This document shows positions 6,643 through 10,549 of a DNA stretch of 10,549 nucleotides, piece after piece; positions within the stretch are counted from its first letter, which is position 1; every line of letters starts with the position of its first letter. The stretch is from JAYYZW01 sp036339995. Its GTDB lineage: Bacteria > Pseudomonadota > Gammaproteobacteria > Ga0077536. The DNA lies in assembly GCA_036339995.1 (NCBI GenBank), contig JAYYZW010000088.1, positions 1 through 10,549 on the forward strand. Direction: 5' to 3'. The notes below the pieces were generated by a model, which did no database searches, was not told the origin of the DNA, and worked only from the letters and a program-made list of their open reading frames with translations. The position numbers and the translations under genes are program-made.

Positions 6643-6876
6643 ATGCCGATAAAAGTCAAGTTTTTCGCGAGTTTAGCCGAATCCGTCGGACGCCGCGAGG
6701 CTGAGTGTGCGCACGAGTCCGGTATGACGGTAAGCAGCGTATGGCGTCAACTCACCGATGGCGAAGCATTGCCTGACGGCGTGTTGTGCGCTGTGAATCA
6801 TTCGTATTGCGACCTGGAGCAGGAATTGAAGGACCAGGACGAAGTCGCCTATTTCCCACCGGTGACCGGGGGTTGA
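6643..6876 (+). CDS. moaD: Molybdopterin synthase small (sulfur-carrier) subunit MoaD
   Basis: This 77-residue ubiquitin-like protein ends in the PPVTGG tail. The terminal Gly-Gly is adenylated by MoeB and converted to a thiocarboxylate, which donates sulfur to cyclic pyranopterin monophosphate in the MoaD-MoaE heterotetramer. The N-terminal KVKFFASLAESVG strand and turn and DEVAYFPPVTGG (66-77) are the MoaD hallmarks, and the length is normal for the family. The chosen ATG gives the standard N-terminus, but no good Shine-Dalgarno precedes it. A 15-codon ORF starting at 6605 overlaps this start in another frame and could in principle couple translation, but nothing else supports it. moaE begins one base after the moaD stop, so the two are co-translated. 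Confidence 0.93.
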   Translation: MPIKVKFFASLAESVGRREAECAHESGMTVSSVWRQLTDGEALPDGVLCAVNHSYCDLEQELKDQDEVAYFPPVTGG

Positions 6877-6877
6877 A

Positions 6878-7336
6878 ATGACAATACGGATCAGCTCCGA
6901 ACCGTTCGATCCGCTCGATGAAATCCGCGCGCATCAGGATCGGATCGGAGCGGGTATGCGCCGTATCGGCGCGACGGCGATGTTCGTCGGCTCGATGCGG
7001 GATTTCAACGAAGGCGAGCAGATCGATACCATGTCCCTCGAGCATTATCCCGAAATGACGGAAAAGCATCTGGAGAAAATTGCCGAAGAAACGGTAAGCC
7101 GTTGGAATCTGGAAGATGTATTGATCGTTCACCGCGTCGGTGAACTCGCGCCGGGCGACCCGATCGTGCTCGTCGCTGTCTGGTCGGCGCATCGCGCACA
7201 TGCGTTCGAAGCCGCCCGAAGTATCATGGAAGACCTCAAATCCTCGGCGCCGTTCTGGAAAAAGGAAAAGGCGGCGTCGGGCGAGAGATGGGTCACCAAC
7301 AATACGCCTGGACGGTCGGAAGAATTCAGCCGCTAA
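6878..7336 (+). CDS. moaE: Molybdopterin synthase catalytic subunit MoaE
   Basis: This 152-residue protein is the large subunit of molybdopterin synthase. It binds cyclic pyranopterin monophosphate and, with the MoaD thiocarboxylate, inserts the two dithiolene sulfurs to make molybdopterin. Conserved features are FVGSMRDFN (36-44, with Arg41 as the expected substrate-binding arginine), the LEHYPEMTEKHL stretch (54-65), VHRVGELAPGD (84-94), SAHRAHAFEA (103-112) and the catalytic lysines Lys121 and Lys128 (in APFWKKE), which match E. coli Lys119 and Lys126. It lies one base after moaD, as in most moaDE operons. The C-terminus (NNTPGRSEEFSR) is unremarkable. A 90-bp gap without an obvious terminator separates it from pqqB. 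Confidence 0.95.
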   Translation: MTIRISSEPFDPLDEIRAHQDRIGAGMRRIGATAMFVGSMRDFNEGEQIDTMSLEHYPEMTEKHLEKIAEETVSRWNLEDVLIVHRVGELAPGDPIVLVAVWSAHRAHAFEAARSIMEDLKSSAPFWKKEKAASGERWVTNNTPGRSEEFSR

Positions 7337-7426
7337 AAAATCTTTCAAGCGGTCGCATGAAATCGATTCTCGACGCCTGACCCTTGTCTATTCGACGCCA
7401 CTCACCTTTGACCAGGAGACAATCCG

Positions 7427-8353
7427 ATGCACATACGTGTATTGGGATCGGCCGCCGGCGGCGGCTATCCCCAGTGGAACTGTAACCACCCTAACAGCCG
7501 CCGCGCGCGGCAGCGGGATCCGGCGGCGCCGCAGCGGACCCAGTCGTCGATCGCACTCAGTAGTGATGGAGAGCGATGGGTGCTGTTCAATGCTTCACCC
7601 GATCTGCGCCAGCAGATCAACGACAATGATATCTTGCACCCCGGGCAGGCGTTGCGAGACAGTCCCATCAACGCGGTCGTGCTGACCAACGCCGACGTCG
7701 ATCACGTAGCCGGTTTGCTCAATCTGCGCGAATCGCAAGCCTTTAGACTCTACGGAACACGTCGCGTGCTGTCGGTGCTCGAAGCGAATTCGATCTTCAA
7801 CGTACTCAATCCCCAATTTGTCACGCGGGAATCCATGGTCTTGAACGAGGAACTCGAGATCATGCGGCCGGACGGCGGTGCGCTAGGAATCAGCGTTCTG
7901 CCTTTCGCCGTCCCCGGCAAGGTCGCTCTCTGGCTCGAGGACGAAAGCCAGGGAGAAAACTTCGGAACAGTTGACGAGGATACGATCGCGCTCGAAGTGC
8001 GGGCAGAGGGAAAGACATGTTTTTTCTACATGCCCGCATGTGCGCGCATGACCGACGCGCTGGCCGATCGATTACGCGGCGCCGAACTCGTATTCTTCGA
8101 CGGCACGCTGTGGGTAGACGACGAAATGGTCCGCGACGGCGTCGGCGTGAAGACTGGCAAACGCATGGGGCATATGAGTGTTTCCGGTGAAGAAGGCACG
8201 ATGGCGGCCTTTTCCGACCTCGACGTCGGCCGCAAAGTATTCATCCATATCAACACGACGAATCCGATCCTGATCGCGGACACGCCAGAGCGGGCCGCGG
8301 CCGAAACCGCGGGATGGGAAGTGTCTTACGACGGGATGGCAATCGAGATCTGA
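7427..8353 (+). CDS. pqqB: Pyrroloquinoline quinone biosynthesis protein PqqB
   Basis: At 308 residues this is a full-length PqqB, a metallo-beta-lactamase-fold protein. It is reported to act as an iron-dependent hydroxylase on the PqqA-derived Glu-Tyr intermediate in PQQ synthesis. Diagnostic segments are VLGSAAGGGYPQWNCN (5-20), RTQSSIALSSDGERWVLFNASPD (37-59), VLTNADVDHVAGLL (85-98, the PqqB version of the metal-binding HxHxDH, keeping Asp92-His93), VPGKVALWLED, FFDGTLWVDDEM, RMGHMSVSGEEG and HINTTNPIL. The usual N-terminal CNC-x2-C zinc motif reads CNHPNS, so Cys21 and Cys24 positions hold His and Ser. The start is supported by AGGAG at 7414-7418, 8 bases before the ATG. No pqqA-like peptide, pqqC, pqqD or pqqE is present on either side, so the rest of the pathway must be elsewhere or absent. 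It follows moaE on the same strand and may be co-transcribed. Confidence 0.92.
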   Translation: MHIRVLGSAAGGGYPQWNCNHPNSRRARQRDPAAPQRTQSSIALSSDGERWVLFNASPDLRQQINDNDILHPGQALRDSPINAVVLTNADVDHVAGLLNLRESQAFRLYGTRRVLSVLEANSIFNVLNPQFVTRESMVLNEELEIMRPDGGALGISVLPFAVPGKVALWLEDESQGENFGTVDEDTIALEVRAEGKTCFFYMPACARMTDALADRLRGAELVFFDGTLWVDDEMVRDGVGVKTGKRMGHMSVSGEEGTMAAFSDLDVGRKVFIHINTTNPILIADTPERAAAETAGWEVSYDGMAIEI

Positions 8354-8367
8354 ACCTAGCGTCCGGT

Positions 8368-8390
8368 TTCAAGGGATCAGATCCCTTGAA
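8368..8390. repeat. Palindromic REP-like repeat, left of the RAYT gene
   Basis: A perfect palindrome around a single central A spans 23 bases, with core AAGGGATCAGATCCCTT at 8371-8387. It lies 15 bases after the pqqB stop. A closely related copy lies just after the transposase gene, so the pair fits the GGGATC/GACCCC-type REP elements that accompany RAYT transposases and serve as their DNA targets. As RNA it would form a strong hairpin, so it may also protect or end the pqqB message, though no T run follows. Confidence 0.65.
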
Positions 8391-8401
8391 GTCCCCGAAG
8401 A

Positions 8402-8431
8402 TTGCGAAAAAAGGCGATAAGTTGTTATTCT
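8402..8431 (+). promoter_or_regulatory. Possible sigma-70 promoter for the RAYT gene
   Basis: TTGCGA (8402-8407) and TATTCT (8426-8431) are separated by 18 bases, each matching four of six consensus positions. They lie about 50 bases ahead of the transposase ATG. A small stem (CCTTG at about 8440 with CAAGG at about 8453) lies between. This is a weak, position-based call. Confidence 0.28.
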
Positions 8432-8483
8432 GAATGGGCCTTGTAAGGAAACAAGGATCATCCAATGCAAAGGAGTTGCATCG

Positions 8484-9179
8484 ATGCCGCGCCAGTTACG
8501 ATTCCCCGTACCGGGAATACCTCAGTACATCATTCAACGCGGTAATGACCGCCAGGCCTGTTTCTTCGAGGATGAAGACCGAGATACTTACCTGTTCCTA
8601 CTTGAGGAGGCTGCCGCGGACACCGATTGTGAGATCCACGCGTATGTCTTGATGACTAATCATGTCCATCTCTTGGCGACCCCGAGGACTGCACATGGCA
8701 TACCGCGAATGATGCAACACCTGGGTCGGCGTTACGTCCAACAAATAAACGCCCGTTATCGACGGACTGGCACATTATGGGAAGGTCGATACAAAGCGAC
8801 CGTCGTCAATTCAGACGAATACGTTCTGCAATGTTATCGTTACATTGAACTCAACCCAGTACGGGCCGGTATGGAGCGATCGCCCGCGACCCACCGGTGG
8901 TCGAGTTATCGGCCCAATGCCTTGGGCGATATTGAAGCTTTCCTCGTGCCGCATGAGACCTATCGCTCTTTGGGTAGGTCACCGCAAGCGCGTCAGCTGA
9001 TATATCGCTTGCTCGTGGATGAGGGCCCGGCTGATATCCAGATAAAGGAAATACGCCAAGCTACGCAGCGAGCTTGGCCTCTTGGTAATGCCCAATTTGA
9101 TTCCCAAAGAGAAGTCATGCTCAAGCGGAGAATCCCGCGCAATGCTTGGGGCGGCGACCGTCGCTCCGCTGAAAAGTAG
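8484..9179 (+). CDS. REP-associated tyrosine transposase (RAYT, Y1/HUH family)
   Basis: This 231-residue protein belongs to the Y1_Tnp (IS200/IS605-like) group domesticated with REP elements. The HUH metal motif is His60-Val61-His62 in YVLMTNHVHLLATP, and the catalytic tyrosine lies in the helix YVLQCYRYIELNPVRAGM (113-130; Tyr118 or Tyr120). The N-terminus PRQLRFPVPGIPQYIIQRGNDR and the GTLWEGRYKA segment (96-105) are typical. RAYTs cut and rejoin single-stranded DNA at REP hairpins; unlike true IS200 elements they usually stay single-copy with REPs dispersed in the genome. The start is fixed by AAGGAG at 8470-8475, 8 bases before the ATG. The gene lies between two palindromic repeats and separates pqqB from the opposing moeA. 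The reading frame is intact, so it may still be active. The C-terminal third is less conserved, as expected. Confidence 0.9.
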   Translation: MPRQLRFPVPGIPQYIIQRGNDRQACFFEDEDRDTYLFLLEEAAADTDCEIHAYVLMTNHVHLLATPRTAHGIPRMMQHLGRRYVQQINARYRRTGTLWEGRYKATVVNSDEYVLQCYRYIELNPVRAGMERSPATHRWSSYRPNALGDIEAFLVPHETYRSLGRSPQARQLIYRLLVDEGPADIQIKEIRQATQRAWPLGNAQFDSQREVMLKRRIPRNAWGGDRRSAEK

Positions 9180-9182
9180 ATG

Positions 9183-9200
9183 CAAGGGATCTGACCCCTA
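9183..9200. repeat. REP-like repeat, right of the RAYT gene
   Basis: CAAGGGATCTGACCCCTA begins three bases after the transposase stop. Read in reverse complement it matches the left repeat core at all but one position (GGGGTC in place of GGGATC), so the transposase gene is bracketed by two inverted, related repeats. This copy is less symmetrical than the left one because of that substitution. It also fills most of the 28-base gap to the convergent moeA stop. Confidence 0.6.
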
Positions 9201-9207
9201 GGCCCCC

Positions 9208-10464
9208 CTACATCAGGCCGTGGAACGGCTGTACTGAAACGACGGTGTCTGGTTCGACGCGGCCGCTTTCCACCGACAGGACGATGAAACAGTCGGCGAC
9301 GGACATCGAACGCAAGATCCCCGAGCCCTGGTCGCCCGTCGGCGAAACGAGTAATTCGCCGTTTTCACCCCGCGACAGGATGCCACGCTGGTACTCCGTC
9401 CTGCCGGGCCGCTTCTTCAGCACGGCCGTCGTGCGCGCGCTGCAAAGCAGCGGGGTGTGCTGCCGGTTTCCGGCCATCTTGAGCAGCGCCGGCTGCACGA
9501 ACTGGTAGAAGGTCACCATCACCGACACCGGGTTGCCCGGCAGTCCGAAGAAGTGGGCGTTTCCGATCGTGCCGAAAGCGAGAGGACGGCCCGGTTTCAT
9601 GGCAACCTTCCAGAAACTGACTTCACCGATGGCATTCAGAACTTCCTTGACGTAATCGGCTTCGCCGACCGAAACGCCGCCCGAGGTAATGACTGCATCG
9701 GCGACCCTGGCGGCCTGTTCGAGCGCGGCTTCCACCGCTTCCCGGGTATCCCGCACCACGCCCATATCAATGATTTCCGCGTCAATGCGTTGCAGCATCG
9801 CGAACAGCGTATAGCGGTTGCTGTCATAGATTTCGCCCGGACCCAGCGGCTCGCCGATCGATCGCAGTTCGTCGCCGGTCGAGAAAAAGGCGACCCGAAC
9901 CTTGCGGAATACCCGAATCTCGCCGATGCCTAGAGATGCGATCAAGCCCAGGTCCGCCGGTGCCAGGCGGTGCCCGGCCTCGAGGACGACCTGGCCACGT
10001 TCGAGATCTTCGCCCGTCGCGCGCACGTTCTGGCCTCGCATGTGATTGGAATCGGCCGTTATGACGTCGTCGGCCACATCGGCGTGTTCCTGCATGATGA
10101 CCGTGTCGGACCCTTCGGGCATGGCCCCGCCGGTCATGATGCGAACGGCTTCGCCCGCGCCGATGCCCTTTCCAAAGGGTTTGCCGGCAAACGAACTGCC
10201 GATCACCTTGAAACTTGATTCACCGGTCTCGGACAGGTCGTCGGCGCGCACCGCATAACCGTCCATGGCCGAGTTCGTCTGCTGTGGTACGTCGACGGGA
10301 GAGATGATGGTTTCACTCAGGACCCGTCCCGGTGCGGAACGAACGGCGAGCCACTCGGTACCGGCCACCGTATCGATCTGATCGAGAATCGTTGACAGGG
10401 CCTCTTCACATGTCAGCGACGCATGATCGAAATCATCTGCGCAACTGGGATCGCGTTTTTTCAT
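9208..10464 (-). CDS. moeA: Molybdopterin molybdenumtransferase MoeA
   Basis: This 418-residue protein is a complete MoeA. It inserts molybdate into adenylylated molybdopterin to give the mature cofactor. Motifs in order are NSAMDGYAV (64-72, Asp68), RIMTGGAMPEGSDTVIMQE (108-126), the molybdopterin-binding domain with FSTGDEL (194-200), SGGVSVGEADYVKE (261-274, Asp270), MKPGRPLAFG (289-298) and GLPGNPVSVMVTF (307-319); the last about 90 residues form the C-terminal MoeA domain. Length is close to that of E. coli MoeA (411). The ATG at 10464 gives a normal N-terminus but has no clear Shine-Dalgarno, and its frame stays open upstream to the window edge, so a longer form cannot be fully excluded. 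It likely follows another minus-strand gene whose stop may be 10 bases upstream. It is convergent with the RAYT gene. Confidence 0.95.
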   Translation of the reverse strand: MKKRDPSCADDFDHASLTCEEALSTILDQIDTVAGTEWLAVRSAPGRVLSETIISPVDVPQQTNSAMDGYAVRADDLSETGESSFKVIGSSFAGKPFGKGIGAGEAVRIMTGGAMPEGSDTVIMQEHADVADDVITADSNHMRGQNVRATGEDLERGQVVLEAGHRLAPADLGLIASLGIGEIRVFRKVRVAFFSTGDELRSIGEPLGPGEIYDSNRYTLFAMLQRIDAEIIDMGVVRDTREAVEAALEQAARVADAVITSGGVSVGEADYVKEVLNAIGEVSFWKVAMKPGRPLAFGTIGNAHFFGLPGNPVSVMVTFYQFVQPALLKMAGNRQHTPLLCSARTTAVLKKRPGRTEYQRGILSRGENGELLVSPTGDQGSGILRSMSVADCFIVLSVESGRVEPDTVVSVQPFHGLM

Positions 10465-10474
10465 AGAGGAGAAT

Positions 10475-10549
10475 TTATGCTTTTGTGGAGGCGGTGCGCA
10501 AGTCCCTGCTGGAGCGAACGTAGGCCAGAATGAAATCGGCGATGCTGCG
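10475..10549 (-). CDS. Possible C-terminal end of an upstream minus-strand gene (partial)
   Basis: Reading in from the right edge on the minus strand, one frame gives 24 codons (beginning RSIADFILAYVRSS and ending in STKA) before a TAA at 10475-10477. That stop is 10 bases before the moeA ATG, a spacing expected in a moeA operon, and the weak ribosome-binding site of moeA would fit translational coupling. The other two minus-strand frames are also open over this short distance, so the frame choice rests on spacing and on protein-like composition. I do not recognise the protein. Confidence 0.35.
   Translation of the reverse strand, partial: RSIADFILAYVRSSRDLRTASTKA

Noticed and set aside
6752..7348. 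198-codon minus-strand ORF across moaD and moaE
   Set aside because: It is antisense to two convincing Moco genes and has no recognisable motif or start context.
7357..7380. Short ORF upstream of pqqB as a possible pqqA
   Set aside because: It encodes only MKSILDA and has neither the glutamate nor the tyrosine that PqqA must supply for PQQ.
9457..9933. 158-codon plus-strand ORF inside moeA
   Set aside because: It is antisense to a fully conserved MoeA and has an Arg/His-rich composition typical of reversed G+C-rich coding DNA.
10467..10533. Plus-strand GAGGAG followed by ATG and an 18-residue ORF near the right edge
   Set aside because: The ribosome-site match is good, but the peptide (MLLWRRCASPCWSERRPE) resembles nothing and runs antisense to the moeA 5' end and the likely upstream gene; chance is the simplest explanation.
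1..10549. CRISPR array, tRNA or rRNA genes, phage or toxin-antitoxin genes
   Set aside because: No regularly spaced repeats, tRNA-like folds, rRNA sequences or recognisable defence or phage proteins were found on reading the window.

Overview
The window looks like chromosomal DNA from a Gram-negative proteobacterium with moderately high G+C. The evidence is a C-terminal autotransporter barrel, a REP-associated (RAYT-type) transposase, a pqqB gene and a bacterial-type set of molybdenum-cofactor genes. A gammaproteobacterium is my best guess, from the feel of the protein sequences, not from any search. No rRNA, tRNA or CRISPR array was seen.

Layout. (1) 1-506 holds the last part of an autotransporter beta-barrel gene that begins outside the window. 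(2) 507-1290 is a gene-poor accessory stretch: an AT-rich patch with a tandem motif and a dyad, a decayed IS3-family transposase fragment on the minus strand (799-1068), a 136-bp segment bounded by imperfect inverted repeats, and a small dyad just ahead of the next operon. (3) 1291-6015 is a tight four-gene plus-strand operon, Rid protein / HyuB / HyuA / second Rid protein. Every junction is a 1- or 4-base start/stop overlap, so the genes should be translationally coupled. HyuA and HyuB form ATP-dependent enzymes acting on hydantoins, lactams, 5-oxoproline or ketones. Rid proteins act on, or clear, reactive imine/enamine-type intermediates. Together they suggest a catabolic module for a small nitrogenous or carbonyl compound that the sequence does not identify. 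(4) 6069-7336 holds molybdopterin genes: moaC on the minus strand, divergent from a moaD-moaE pair on the plus strand. (5) 7427-8353 is pqqB, standing alone without pqqA, C, D or E. (6) 8368-9200 is a RAYT transposase gene between two copies of a palindromic GGGATC-type repeat. (7) 9208-10464 is moeA on the minus strand, preceded at the window edge by what may be the tail of another minus-strand gene.

The most interesting element is the Rid-HyuB-HyuA-Rid operon: it has two clearly different Rid proteins, one keeping the usual catalytic arginine and one lacking it, and a HyuB whose conserved histidine/aspartate motifs are altered. The second is the isolated pqqB, which lacks two of the three N-terminal cysteines usually seen in the family and sits among molybdenum-cofactor genes.
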